Positions 43,414 through 56,014 of a DNA stretch of 64,000 bases are shown piece after piece (positions within the stretch are counted from its first letter, which is position 1; the number at the start of each line of letters is the position of its first letter). The notes below the pieces were generated by a model. It made no database searches, was not told the DNA's origin, and saw only the letters and a program-made list of their open reading frames with translations. The DNA lies in contig NZ_NQMN01000001.1 in the NCBI RefSeq assembly GCF_002272945.1, positions 375,945 to 439,944 of the forward strand, given 5' to 3'. The stretch comes from Mycoplasmopsis agassizii. GTDB lineage: Bacteria; Bacillota_I; Bacilli_A; Mycoplasmatales; Metamycoplasmataceae. The position numbers and the translations under genes are program-made.

Positions 43414-46400
43414 TTAAATATTTTTACTACGTTTTCTTAGGTATAAACCGTAGGCTAAAAAGCCTAAAACTGCAAACGTTACAATACCAACTGTAACACC
43501 CACACCTAGTAAAATATTGCGGCCTTGTTCAGCTGCAGCTTCATCTATTGAACTATTTGAACCATCTGCATTAGTTGAATTAGTACTATCGTTTGTAGCA
43601 TTATTAGGTGTAGTCGGTGCTCCTGAATCATCATCAGTATCATCAGAATCTTCACCTTCGGGTTTTGTTCAACCACCTTTACCTGGGGTTGTATCATCAG
43701 GATCAAACGGAGTTGTTCCTGATTTATTAATTACTATTTGATTAAATGAACCTTGATAATCGTTAATACCACTAATTGATATGAAAGTAGATATTTTTCA
43801 TTCAGGAGGATTTTTAGCAACTAATGCTCTTAATCAACTGTAATGTCTTCAAGCTGAAAACTTTAAGTTTTTAAGCTCTAATTTGTAGTCTAAAACTATC
43901 TTATTTAAGCGATCGTTAATTACTTTAGTAATTTCATCTTTTGCAGTTAATTGCATTTCTAAGGGCTCTACTTCAATATCTGAGATGTCTAATTTTAAGC
44001 CTTCAGCAACTTTAGTTACTGCATTATTTACAGTAACAACAAAGTTTTTCTCGATTAAATTACTATTACCTTTAATCGTTAATGTTGCACTGTTGTTACC
44101 TACTTTTGAAACTAAATAAGTAAATCAATAGTTAAAACTAGGAATTGTTACATCTGCAAAAGTAAGCTTCATTTTTGCTAATTCCTTATTCAGATCAGAA
44201 ATAAATAACGATTTTAATTCATCTAAATTATTTGTTTTATAGCTATATTCAGTACGTAATTTTGCTTTATCTGCTTCACTAGATAAGTCAACATTATTAG
44301 TGTTTGTACCACCTATTTTGTTGTAAACAATAAATGAATTACCACCGTAATAAATACCCAAAGGTCTGATGACAATTGCTGCATTGTAAAATGCATTAGC
44401 ATCTTTAGTGTAGACAGTTTTAAGCTTATTTAAAACTTGATCACTTATGTCGATTTTGTAATCTTTTAGATAGACATATTCACTAGGTAAGTTCTCTTTT
44501 GCATATTCTAAAATTTTCTTTTTGATGTCTTCAACTTTAGTTAAACCGTTTAAATTTAAATCAGCAATTGAACCATCATAAAAAGGTTTTCATGACCCAT
44601 CTCATATTTTTAGTCCAGGTTTAAAATCTGCTTTTACAAAAAATTTAGCGTAATCTTTTAGAAGAGTTTGTCCTTTTTTAACAGGTCTAAAATTAAATTC
44701 TATTTTGTCATTAAAAAGCATTGTGTCAAATACAACATTTGCTGTTTTATTCGGATCTAATGTGTTAACCACTTTATAAAGTCATTCTTTAGCAAATAAA
44801 CTAGATGATCTTTCTTGAAACTGTTCTCTAGTAATTTGCTCAATGATTATTTTTGCATATTCATAGTTGAAATTTACTTTATAAATTTCATTAGGATCTA
44901 CTTCAGCTTCTTTAACCTTAAAGCCGCTAAACACAATATCTTTACCAGTGTTATCGATAGGTTTATCACCTTTAAAAGCAATTGCAAACTCTTGATTAAT
45001 TACTTCTACTGAGTATAGGTTAACAGGAATTGATAAAATTCTGTAGTCAAAGGTGATCATTGAATTTTCGGTATCCACTTTAGCAGATAATTCAATTTTT
45101 GTTTTATCAATAGGTAGTTTTAGTTTGTTTTCTACTTGTGACTTAAACCATTTATTTTCTAAAATGAAATCGTTAGTTATATTAAAAGTATCTGTTCTAG
45201 ACTTATCGTTAAAGTACTTTTTAACTTTATCTTGATCAAATTCAATTCTAATTGTTTCAGCATCTGCATTCGTAATTGATGCTCTAGCAATTGATTCAAC
45301 ATATTGTTTTCAAAAGTAAAGCAGCTCCTCATATGAATATTTTAAGTAAACATTTTCTTCAATTTCCTTGTTTTTAAACCAAAGTGCTAAATGTTTACCT
45401 GCTTGTGAATCTCAAAAATTTAATCATCCGTAACGACCTGAATCAACAAATTGATCTAGGAATTTTTGTTTGTTATCAAAGTCTTCTCCAATTGCTACCA
45501 TCTTAATTGAGTCAATTCCGTAATTAGCTTTTGCAACAAATAAGTACATTCCGCTTTTTGAGAAATAACTGTCTTCATTATTAATTTTGTAAGGCTTTCA
45601 TTCATCTTGTTTAACAGGATCATAATTTTCAGAATAGAAAACATCGTATCTATTTAATTTTTCAATACCAGCTGCAGATAAATTAGCACCTTTACCTAAA
45701 ATTGCAGCTTCTGCTATGAAACCATAATCCTTAATGTAGAAGTTACCATTTCTTCTGATTAGCGAATTGTTGTTTTGATCAAGCGGGTCTTGAAGAGTTT
45801 TTAAACTAGTTATTCTACGATTCTTAACCCAAATAAGTTGTTTTTTAGTTCCTGTCTTAGGATTGATATCTTCATCATAAGCAGGGTTTAAAACTTTTTC
45901 GCCTTTTTCATTAAGTAATTCATTACCATCATCATCTTTAAGATACTTTTCAATTAGAAGTTTTTGTTGCTTGTTGTTCTCAGGATTTCAAGCATATCAC
46001 TTAGCTTCAAAAACATCGTTTTTTCCTTTAATGACAATTGTTTTTGTGTATGTTTGAATTAATGCGATGTTATTGTTGTTGTCTTTTTTAAATTGTTTTA
46101 AGACAATTTTGTATTCGTTTGTTCCAGTTTGAACTTCTTCTTTTTTCTCATTTAACTCAATTTTACGAGTATCAGATAATCTAATACTAAAAACGTTATC
46201 AATAACATCAATTTTATTACCGTTTATTTCTAATATTTCATTTTCAGTTTGAGTAGTTGTAAATCTGACATTGACATCACTATAATACTCTCATGTACCA
46301 CCATCTTTATTTGCAGGATCACTTAAATTAGGCGCTTTAATAAGTTTACCTTTATCTTCGACCATTTTAAATGATATGTTTTCTAGATTAGGATTTCACT

Positions 46401-48057
46401 GCTGATTTGAATTATTTGTTGATGAAGTAACTGTAGGAGTAGTTAATGAAGTTACTTTTACAGGCGTTTTTGTACCCCAAAGATTAGGATCTAAAATAAA
46501 TGGACCATACTTTAATTTTAGATCTCAATCAGGATTATAATCACCTTTGAATTTACCGTTACTATCGTATTGAGAATCAGAGAACTTGTTGTTATTTAAT
46601 CACCATTTACTATATAAAGAATTTGTATTAGTTTCCTCTCTAAATCTATCCAATTGAGGAAGTAAATAAGCATTATTAGGAGGTCTTAGTAGAAGAGCAT
46701 TGCCTGAATTGTTATTAGTAGTTGTTGTTGAAGTAGTTTGCTTATTATTTACTTTTGATGCTTCAGCATTTTCAAGATTATCAGAATATTCGACAATATA
46801 AGACCCATTTAATTCTAAGCGATTTTCAAATAATCTATTATTAACATAATTTGAATTATGTCGCAAGGTAATTAAATTTTTGTTTTTTCAAATGTATTTG
46901 AACTTTTGTCATCTTTGATTTGTTTCATCAAATAATTCGAAGTAAATTGTGACCTGATATTGAAATTTAGAATCATTATTTACAATATTGAAAATTTCAT
47001 AATTTGCATCAATATTTCTTATAAATTTGTTACTAGTTTTTGCTTGCTCTTTAAGATTATTTAAGTTAGATAAGAAAAAATTATTCATTTTAGTAGTATT
47101 ATCAACTTCATCCGATTTTTCTAAAGCTTTTGTTGCAAAACCATCTTTTCAACCAACATCAGAATCTATCAATACATCCTTATTTAACGAAATCATTGAA
47201 GTATTTATGAAATTGTCTACTATTTTCTTATTTTTAGAAATAGACATTGTTTCATGTGCTGTAACTTTTACTTCAATAATAGGTCTGCCAAGTACTGAAG
47301 TTTCTTCATAAAAAAATGCACCATAAAAGCCTCCTTGTTGATCTAATTTTGTCCAATAATTATATATTATGTTAACACTGATTTCATCAATGATAACTTT
47401 GTCATCGGGTATTCCGACAAATTTACCATGTAAAATATTTAAAAAACTAACATCTAATTCTTTACCATCACTGTTTCTGACAGTCATTTTTTTAGATTTT
47501 AATTCACGATAATTGATGTTCGGTTGTTTTTTTTCATATTTTAATTCTTTTCTAAAAGTTTTTGCTGTACCATCAAATGAAGTTAAACCATGAGAGCCAT
47601 ATCCTAAAGAAATAGTCTCTTTTATCTTGTAGTCTCTAGCTAAACTTGAAGTTTTTTTAACCGTTTTTCCATCATATAAAAGTTCAAGATAGGCTCTCTG
47701 CTCTTTATTAGCATCTTTATTATAAATGTTATAAGGTCTTCTTACTCTGTTAGTTTCATTTACATGTCATGTTATACCACCAGCGTTACTAGTTTTTGTA
47801 TTTCCCCATTGATCTGTATTAAATTCATTATATGAAACAAAACCAGAGTCTGCATTAGCTAATGCAGTAATTGCAGTAGCATTAGACTCTGATTTTTGCT
47901 TATTTTGATTAACTGAAGATGCTATACCTGCAACAGCAATCCCTATGACAGTGATACCTAAAAAGATACCAAGTCTGATAAAACTACGTTGTCGTTTTTC
48001 TTTTTTACTTAGTACTTTTTTTGCTTTTTTTGTTTTGTTTAGCTTGTTTATTTTCAT
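43414..48057 (-). CDS. 1547-aa ICE membrane protein with N- and C-terminal anchors
   Basis: Single frame from ATG 48057 to TAA 43414 with TGA as Trp; I read it through without meeting a stop. Basic N-terminus (KINKLNKTKKAKK, KEKRQRS), then a membrane helix at about 29-50 and a huge outside region. That region holds repeated beta-rich stretches, Asn/Thr-rich segments and an acidic Asp/Ser/Gly stretch (about residues 1,440-1,500). A second helix near residue 1,520 is followed by YLRKRSKNI. No LPXTG. The position after the HTH/RHH protein matches the Mbov_0399 family ICE protein, from memory. Probably a mating-contact or surface component of the conjugation apparatus. The first 53 nt overlap the preceding gene. 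Confidence 0.82.
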
Positions 48058-49111
48058 ATTGTATATCTCCTACTTCTGTGAACATTTCATCGATATAATC
48101 TTGTTCAGAAATTAATAATTTTTTATCTCTTGAAAGATTAAGCTCGAATTTTTTCTCTAAAATTTTGATCGCTTCATTACGATGCGTTTCGAATAATATT
48201 ATTTCTTCAAATGCTTTATCAGGTAAATTATTCGGACTATAATCTGTTAATTTGACATTACCTAATAGTGAATTTAAAATGATGTCCAGTTTTTTATTCA
48301 TGATTTCAGAATCTAAACCAACAGGTAAAATTCTTTTGTTAAAAGCTCTTGTGATACCTGATGTTCTAGAGTATAAAGCCTTATGAAACATCTGAAGAAT
48401 TTGCTTATTAAAATCCTTAAAGATTTGCACCCTGCTATCGTTTTCAAGATTTTCAATTAGTAAATCTCTAATATAACTAGAAAGTTTTTCACCTTTTGCT
48501 TCTAATCTTTTTTCTAGTTTTTTGACTAGAATAATGTCATCGAACTTTGAAATTCTGATTCTGATATCATATTTTTTTAATTTGATAAAGGTTTTGTCAT
48601 CATATTTATGCTTTTCTTCAGTGACAATGACACCTTCTTCGCTTTCATCATTTTCAAAATCTGATTCTTCTAGACTGGCTAGTCTAGTTTTTTCCTGATT
48701 ACGTTTTCAAATTAACTCTTTAACTAGTTTTTCATTTTTGTTGCTGATGCCACGTTTTTTTCAGTTGTTAAAAATGTTGTAAACACGATTTTTAGGTAAA
48801 TTGAAATATTCAGCAGTTAGCTCATAATCTAGATCATTTTCAAGTGTAAAATCAATTATTGCCATTTTATCTTCATAAGATAATTTGCGTTTATCTAATT
48901 CATAAAATGAATTTTTAATTGTTTTTGTTACATCTAAAGCATCTTTTAATTCAAGTTGTAATTTTGATTCTTCTGCTTTGTTTTCACTACTAGATTCATC
49001 TAGGATTACACCTTCTTCACCGATGTTTACACCAGTTTCACTACTAGATTCATCTAAAATTACTTCTTCATCATCAACTTTTACTTCAGTTTTATTATGA
49101 TTTTTTTTCAT
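48005..49111 (-). CDS. ICE protein with HTH and ribbon-helix-helix-like domains
   Basis: 368 aa in one frame (TGA Trp at 48761). The N-terminus has a duplicated acidic motif, EEVILDESSSE and EEGVILDESSSE. A helix-turn-helix-like block follows at about 85-122 (MAIIDFTLENDLDYELTAEY, LPKNRVYNIFNNW). At about 180-225 RIRISKFDDIILVKKLEK and LSSYIRDLLIENL read like a ribbon-helix-helix domain. The C-terminus is Lys-rich. By position it is Mbov_0398-like. A relaxosome accessory or transcription regulator is inferred, not shown. ATG 49111 preferred over TTG 49129. It overlaps the ATPase gene by 17 nt and the 1547-aa gene by 53 nt. Confidence 0.78.
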
Positions 49112-51818
49112 TAACTTTCTTTCTTGCAAATATTTTGACTAAAATTCTAACTAGCCAATTGTCTACTAACATTGCTTTATCATCATCTGCTAAAACAGTT
49201 TCATAAACAACTTGTTTTGTCACATCTTCTTTGTCAAAAAAGTGCTGCATTTCTAAATCTGTATAATTAGTTTTAATAGTTTTTCTATTAGTAGATGAAT
49301 AACTAAAAATTCCTGCACCTTTTTCAGCTGAAGCTAAAAACCTACGTTCATTAATAGTTAAACCACCAATATGTTTAAACATCTGATCAACTGCATCAAT
49401 ATCTCTTGATTCTAATTTCATAAAAAAAGAATATTGCATATTAGCCATAATTGCATTTGCATTACCAGTGCTTAATGCTGATGTGTTAAAGTCACTAGGA
49501 TTTTGTGTAGTTAAAACTAAACCACCAAAATACTTTCTAATTCTTTTTGCAGTTCTGATTAAAAAATTTAAAGTTGCAGGATTAGTTTCATCTAATAGTA
49601 AGTGTGCTTCATCGACACAAACTACAAGTCATTTTTTACTATCACGATCTAAGCTCAAATTGTCTTGTCGGTGTTTTACAATTTTTTGTTGCACTAACGA
49701 AAGAATTGTAAAAATACTTGCTCGAATACTCGGATTAACTTCACCGTTATATAAGTTACGCACATCAAAAACAATTAAATCGTGATCTAGATTAATATTA
49801 GTTGCACCGTTATAAAGATCAGATAAAATTGATTCTCTTTGAAAATTGAAAGCCAAAATTTCTAAAATCAAATTGTAACGAGTGTCTTTTTTCTTTTTAG
49901 AAACATTAATTTTTGCTTCAATTAGCTTGATTAAATCACTCATAATCGGTCATTGATTAGGCTCTAATTCATCCAGTTTAAATGATTCATCATAGTAATT
50001 TAATTTCTTATAAATCTCTTGCACTGATTCAATTAAAAGCCTAATATGTCCATCTGTAAACTCTGCAAATAAGACTCTAAACCATGAATCTAATCACTCT
50101 AAATGAGAAGCAATAACTTTAGAATTATCAGCAGTTTCACTTTCATCAGTTAAACTTACTCTAACTTCTAAAGGGTTAATAACGGTGTTTAAACCCATAC
50201 CAATTTCAACTCATGAGCCACCAAAATTTTCAACCATTGCACGGTATTCACGTTCGGGGTCAATGATAATTACTTTATTACCAATTGCTAAATTGTAGGC
50301 TAGTTGTTTTTTCGTTAAAGTTGATTTTCCTGAACCAGTTTTACCCATAATAACCATGTTATGACTAGGTCGATTGTTTGTGATTTTAAATTGATCAAAA
50401 ACAATGATTTCATCATTGAAGGTTTTTGCTAGCAATAAACCGTTTTGATCATTTAATTCTGAATCATTCATCGGTCAACCAAAAGCAACTGTTTCGGGTG
50501 AAATTTCTTGTCAGAATTTTAAATAATCATAAGTTTTGAAAAAGCAATCTTTAAATGCTTCAAGCTGCAAATAAACTAATTTATTTAAAATGTAGTTTTG
50601 TGTTTTTAAGAACTTACGGTTTGCTTTTTCAACTTCCTTAAGTTCTCTTTCGCTTTTTGCATTAGTAATATAAAAGCATTGAATCTTTTTCAAATTGATT
50701 TTTTGTGCAGCAATTTCATTAGCTAAAATTTCGATACTTTCTGCATATAGTTGATGTTCTTTAGTTTCAACTGTTTTTAAATTTTCATTTAAATTACCTT
50801 GCAAATTTAAACTAGCTTGATGTATCTTTTTCTTTGCTTGTTCAAAATCGACATTATCAATTTGCATGACAACATTTGAACGTACAGCAAAAATATTTGC
50901 TAGTCATAAAAAGTTAGTTTGTAAGGGAAATGATGAAACCGAATTAATTGATACGTAGGTATCATTTAATTTTAAATGTGAAGCTTTAACTTCTAATTTA
51001 TTTAATCTTTCAGCAATGCTGTTTTCAAAAAATAAACCTAAATTCAGTGCACCAATTTCATTACCACTTAAGATTTTACTGTCAAAACCTATACCTGCTA
51101 ATTCAACTTTTGCAGCTTCAACATTCATATGTAAATCATATGAATTTTTACCGTAGAAAATGATGTTGTAAATTTCTTTTACAGTTTCTGCATTTTGAAT
51201 TTGAAACTGCTGATATAGACTTTCAAATCATTCGTATTTTCATGCACTATCACTTTTCTCAATTTGTTTTTTTAAAAAATTGTAGTTAGACTTAAAATCA
51301 TATTGCTTTAGTTGCTTTACAAAAGTTAGCCTGTCACTATATGAATTAAAAAATTTTGCTAAAGCTTCAATTTTAACCATTTTTGCTTCACTATTTAAAT
51401 TAGTGATATCAACACCACTAATTTCTAATGCCATAATATAAACCTTGTTTTGTCCTAAAATAGTTTTTGAAACAATGTTTTTTTCATTAAAAGTTTGAAA
51501 CGGTATCAAATTTTTAATGCTTGCATTTTTACTCTTTTTATTGCTATCAAATAGTTTGATAATAAAAAGATATTTGAACCATCGATAAAGCATCACATAC
51601 AATTTTGCATCGTGATGTTTGCTATAAGCAATTAAAACTAATTGCACTAGAAAAATACTAAAGCCGACTAGAAATTTTTGTCAAATTTCATCTAAAGGTA
51701 AAGGAATTGAAATACCGACTGCAATAGTTGCAAAAAGGGAAATAAAAATAATGTCATATAATGAAATAAATTTTCAAATGATTAGTTTTAATTTTCTAAA
51801 TGCTTTAGGTATTATCAT
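49095..51818 (-). CDS. conjugation ATPase VirB4/TraE with fused PrgI-like membrane domain
   Basis: 907 aa. ATG at 51818 with GGAGA upstream. The first ~90 residues (MIIPKAFRKLK..., two hydrophobic helices) resemble PrgI/VirB3, often fused to VirB4 in Gram-positive-type systems. The ATPase part has Walker A GKTGSGKST (about 492-500), IIIDPEREY, and Walker B VCVDEAHLLLDE with the following TQNPSDF motif. It powers pilus assembly and DNA transfer in type IV secretion. Position and form match the Mbov_0397/CDS17 TraE ATPase of mycoplasma ICEs. It overlaps genes on both sides by 14 and 17 nt. Confidence 0.92.
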
Positions 51819-53556
51819 TGTTTTTGTCTCCTAAATTTTTATCTAGTTTACTTGAAGGTTTTAACTTATTTAAGTTAGGTGATTTTAATGATGTCGGTTT
51901 AATAGAGGTATGTTTATTTTGAAATTTAGAACTTTCAGAAGCTACAGGTTTTTGAGTTGCTGATGTTTTTGTTTCACTAGTTAATGAAGGTGAAATTTTG
52001 CTTGAAGCACTATTTTTAGGTGCTTGCGTATTAGTATTAACATTAACTACTTTAGGTGCTTGATTTGCATTTGCAGTTTGATTTTTAATAGTTGAAGCAG
52101 TTGATGAAACATTTGCAGTTGTATTAACACCTTGCATAATATTATTAGTAAGATTAGGGCTAGAACTAGTACTTGAAACTGTTGTTGAAGCTTGTGATTG
52201 TGCTGTATTTGCTTGTTCAGGTTGTGCTCCAGAACTATTTGTTGCTTGCGGTGAATCACCTTTGTTCTTTACTCTATCAAAAAAAGCACGAGTTGCTAAA
52301 GTTGCTTTTCTGATGCCATAGCCACCAGTAGAGTCATTTGCATATTGAAGATCATTTCTTCTTTTCTCAATATGATCGTTTCTCTTTTGTTTGTATTCAC
52401 TTTTATTGAGTTGACCCGAATCTAATTGTCCCCTTAATTTCATAAGTTCATTATCTTTACCAAAAAGTGCTCTTTCAGCTACTTTACCAGGTAATGAAGC
52501 AGCTTTAGCAACCATTGCACCAGGACCTGCTGCAATTGCACTACCAACGCTAACCATCGTTGTAGCTCCTTTGATTAAACTCCGTGTTGCAGCTGCTGAT
52601 TCTTTGATACTAAAACTTTCACCAATAAAACTAGCAACTATATTTCCAAATTCAGCAATGCTTAATGCACCACCAATTGAAACAATTGCAACTACGACAA
52701 AGTTTAGAAATACATCATCATTATTTGTAAAACGTTGTACATTCGGAACAAATAAAGTAATTGCATTAATAAATAAAACTGAACCAATTAAAATAGCTGC
52801 AATTACTAATGATTTTGAAATCATTTGATTTTTTCAACTCGACATCCGTTTTCCACCATCAATCATCATTGTTTGTGCAACAAAGGGGGAGATGATAAAT
52901 AAAAATAGTTGATCAAAACTCTTTTGTAAAATTGTTACAAATGAAAAAACATAACCAACTAAAACATCAATTCCGATAATTAACGCCTGCATAACAAATT
53001 TAGCCATGTCGCCTGATTGCATTCAAAAATATGTGTCAAATTTTACAAGTTTAAATTCATTTCTGACTTTAAGCCATTCTGCTCCATTAATCGAATTAGG
53101 TTTAATTGAATCCATTAAAATACCCGTGACATCGCCATTTTGATTACCAAAAACTAAATTAATTAATAACTGAATTAGCAATAAAAATATCCCAATTGCT
53201 AAAGGTATTAAAAAAATAATTCCAATTGCAGCAAAAGAATATTTAAAACCTGTTTTAAGTGATTCAATTTTATTGCGTTCACTAATAAAAGCACTTCTAA
53301 TTCAGATTAAAAGTAAAATTACGGCTCAAAATGAAACAGCAATTACTGTAAACATTAAAAAAAACTTAGGTAAGTCGCTAAAATTAACTTCGCTACCATC
53401 TTTGTAAATCAAAAACTTAGCCAATTTTAAGCCGATTAAATTTAAAGCCATACTGAAATACTTTAAAATTGTCATCGGCAATCAAACCACTAAATATCAA
53501 GCGGCTGCAAGTAAAGGGTAAGTTATTACCGAAGCAAGTGCATCTAGAATACCCAT
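51805..53556 (-). CDS. VirB6/TrbL-like polytopic membrane protein
   Basis: 583 aa. Six or more membrane helices in the first ~370 residues, including the block KSFDQLFLFIISPFVAQTMM, which is conserved in Gram-positive VirB6/TraL-type conjugation proteins. Then comes a hydrophilic, low-complexity tail rich in Gln, Ser, Thr, Asn and Ala, ending DKNLGDKNNDNT, which overlaps the ATPase start. By position it is Mbov_0396-like. It likely forms the inner channel with the VirB4 ATPase. ATG 53556 lies inside the end of the pilin-like gene. Confidence 0.82.
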
Positions 53557-53921
53557 AAATGATTATCAAATATTAAACTTTTAACTTTTATTTCTTGACT
53601 AAACACACCATTGACTGCACCAATTATTAATGAAGCAAGACCCCAAATAATTAAAATTGCTACAAATGAAACAAGCAGTCATTTAATGTTTTTGATTCAT
53701 TTTTGTCTTTTTTCGGCATCGGTTGATGTTCCTAACATGACACCATAATAAATTCCTGCTACTATTAAAACAACAGCAACTAAACCCGCAACTGCACCGA
53801 AAAAAATTGATGCGTATTTTAGCGATTCCTTAGAAACTTCTTCAAGCCCTTCTTTTAATTTGCCACGTGCATCAGTTGATAATATGATGTTGCTTAGAAA
53901 TTGATAAATATTATTTATCAT
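53544..53921 (-). CDS. VirB2/TrbC-like pilin-type small membrane protein
   Basis: 125 aa. GAGG lies before the ATG 53921 (MINNIYQFL). Two hydrophobic helices (about 36-58 and 77-104) flank a short charged loop DAEKRQKWIKN, the layout of VirB2/TrbC pilins. By position it is Mbov_0395-like, described as a pilin-like conjugal transfer protein. TGA Trp codons at 53697 and 53679. It overlaps both neighbours (11 and 13 nt), so its translation is coupled. Confidence 0.78.
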
Positions 53922-54375
53922 TGTTTCCTCTTTTCTTAGTTTTATTAATTTTATCCAGTCGTTCTTTACGCCTTTGCATGTAATTAATATATCCACGTGA
54001 AGGGTTTCATTTATAGTCTCAATAGTTTTTCATTGATAGTCAAATATGAAACTTTTCTCTTTCACGAATAGGATCAAAAATAGCAATTTTATCTGCTAAA
54101 TACATTTTATGAACCCGTTTTTTAATCGGGTTAGGCATAAAGATATGACGGTCTTTTTTTTGCACAAAAGTAAAGTAATCTTTATAATCCTTTATCCTAA
54201 TTGCAAAAAGAAATTGAAGTTTTGTTGTGTAAATCAACAGAACTTTTTTCAAATTTATATGAGTTACTATTAAAAAATAGTAGTTGTCTTTTCTCAAGAC
54301 TTTGCGTTTATTTGTTTTAGGGTGAGTGTATACGAAATTAATTGTTGCTTTATGTAAAATCGGATTAAAAGCCAT
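53911..54375 (-). CDS. hypothetical ICE protein
   Basis: 154 aa, very basic. Alternating strands (NYYFLIVTHINLKKVLLIYT, LQFLFAIRI) suggest a small beta-rich fold, with a Lys/Arg-rich C-terminus. No signal peptide or motif I can name. It starts 1 nt after the stop of the ICE lipoprotein and overlaps the pilin-like gene by 11 nt. Such a basic protein between lipoprotein and pilin may belong to the transfer apparatus, but this is position only. Confidence 0.7.
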
Positions 54376-55536
54376 CTAAAAGTTTCATCGAAAACGTTTA
54401 GTAAATTTAGTTTGAAAATTACTAATGAAATTAGTAATTTCATCAGCTGTATAACTAGTGCTATTTTTAATAGGTGCGATATTGTTAAGTAGATTTTGTG
54501 CTCTTTGAATTAATGCTTTTTTATCTGAAGTTAGATCTTTTAAAGTGTTTGTGTAACGAGTACTATCCACTTTTAAATCTGTCTCGGCATATTGCATTAA
54601 AGGTGATAGTTCGTTTGAAACCAGATTGACAATTTTTGTATAAGTTTTTTCTCAAAACTTGTTAATGAATAACTCTTTTTCAGAATATAGTCATTGACTT
54701 TTTAAAACGTTTAAGTATTCACTTAAACTACTTAGAACTGCAATTAAGTGTTTTTTTGCTTCTTCACTTTTAAAGTGAGTCTCAAAATCACCACCTGAAA
54801 GCCCTAGCATTCATAGGCGATATTCGATGAATGAACGATAAAAGTCAATTAACTTATGACCCATTGCAATTGAATAAGTTGTAGCTGCAAATAAACCTGC
54901 TGCAATAAAATTTTCATGTCTAGCAAAGAATTGTTGATCTTTTAGTGACTCTGATCATCTATTGTAACTTTCAGGTTTACGGCTATCAATTAAAATGCGT
55001 TCTTCTAGATTCATAAAGTTTTCAAAAAAGGGTTGCAATTCATAGTCTGCTTCCATGTTAGAACCTTTATCATTGCTAAATAGTCTTGTGTTTGAGTACA
55101 AGTCATTCAATTTTTTATGATATTCACCAGCAACTGAACCACGAACAATACCACCAGGTTGAGCAACTAATTTTCTGATTTCTTCGTATTTACTTTTCAT
55201 TTGATCAAGAGCAATAAAATCATCTTTGATAGGTTTATTGTCGCTATCTAAATTAGTTAAATTTTCAATTCCCATGATGTAATCGATTAAAGGTAAAGGT
55301 GTAAATTCAGTTTGAGTGTATTTGATTTCAGGCAATTCATAATAAATTGTTTCATCATTTTCAACTGCAACTTTTACTTTTTTCTCTCCACCTTCACCAA
55401 TTTCTACTTTAGGGTCTTGCGGCTTATCTTTGAAAATAGGGTCATTATTAAAAATACTGCAGGCAACAGTTGTTAAAACTGATGCACTAGCAATTGCTAA
55501 TAAACTAAATTTAAACAGTCTTTTGATTTTCAACAT
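54376..55536 (-). CDS. ICE surface lipoprotein (CDS14-like position)
   Basis: 386 aa. Signal peptide with lipobox TTVAC (Cys about 26). The mature part is helical and charged (PQDPKVEIGEGGEKKVKVAV, EEAKKHLIAVLSSLSEYLNV). It sits between ssb and the pilin-like gene. In ICEA of M. agalactiae a lipoprotein of the conjugation module (CDS14) is known to be needed for transfer; this gene has the matching position, but the sequence relation was not tested. TGA Trp codons at 54955 and 54385; stop TAG at 54376. Confidence 0.8.
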
Positions 55537-55547
55537 TTTAATTTTTC

Positions 55548-55967
55548 CTACTCACTAAAAAAATCTTCTTGAGTTAGATTCTCGATCATCTCTTTTGAGC
55601 GACCCAAAATCGGTTCTGATTTTGTTTCTTCTTCAAGATTACTAAAACTATTATACGACTGATAGACATCATCTACCACAATTGTGTAAGTATATTTTTT
55701 TACACCATTTTTCTCATATGAATTTGATTTAAAGTAACCTTTAAACCAAATCTCATCGCCAAGTTTGTAATTATTAGCAATGTATTTTGCAGTATGATTA
55801 AATGCAATTATAGGCACATAATTACTACCTTGATTCTTTGCTTTGTTTCAGGAGAAAACAGTATTAGTTAAAAATTCAACTACTTGTTTTTCTCCATCTT
55901 TTTCATTAATTTTAGTTTGTAAAAATATGTTGTTCATAATTTTACCCTGAATGATAACTAAGTTCAT
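55548..55967 (-). CDS. ssb: single-stranded DNA-binding protein
   Basis: 139 aa, one OB fold: MNLVIIQGKI at the start, VPIIAFNHTAKYIANNYKLG in the middle, then KKYTYTIVVDDVYQS. The acidic tail ends DFFSE rather than the classic DDDIPF, so binding to replication partners may differ. ATG 55967 chosen for the SSB-type start, with AAGAAAG upstream. It protects the transferred strand during conjugation. Lies between the coupling protein and the ICE lipoprotein. Confidence 0.87.
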
Positions 55968-56014
55968 TGCTACTTCTTTCTTATGAATTTAATTCATAAT
56001 GTTTTTTAAATTTG

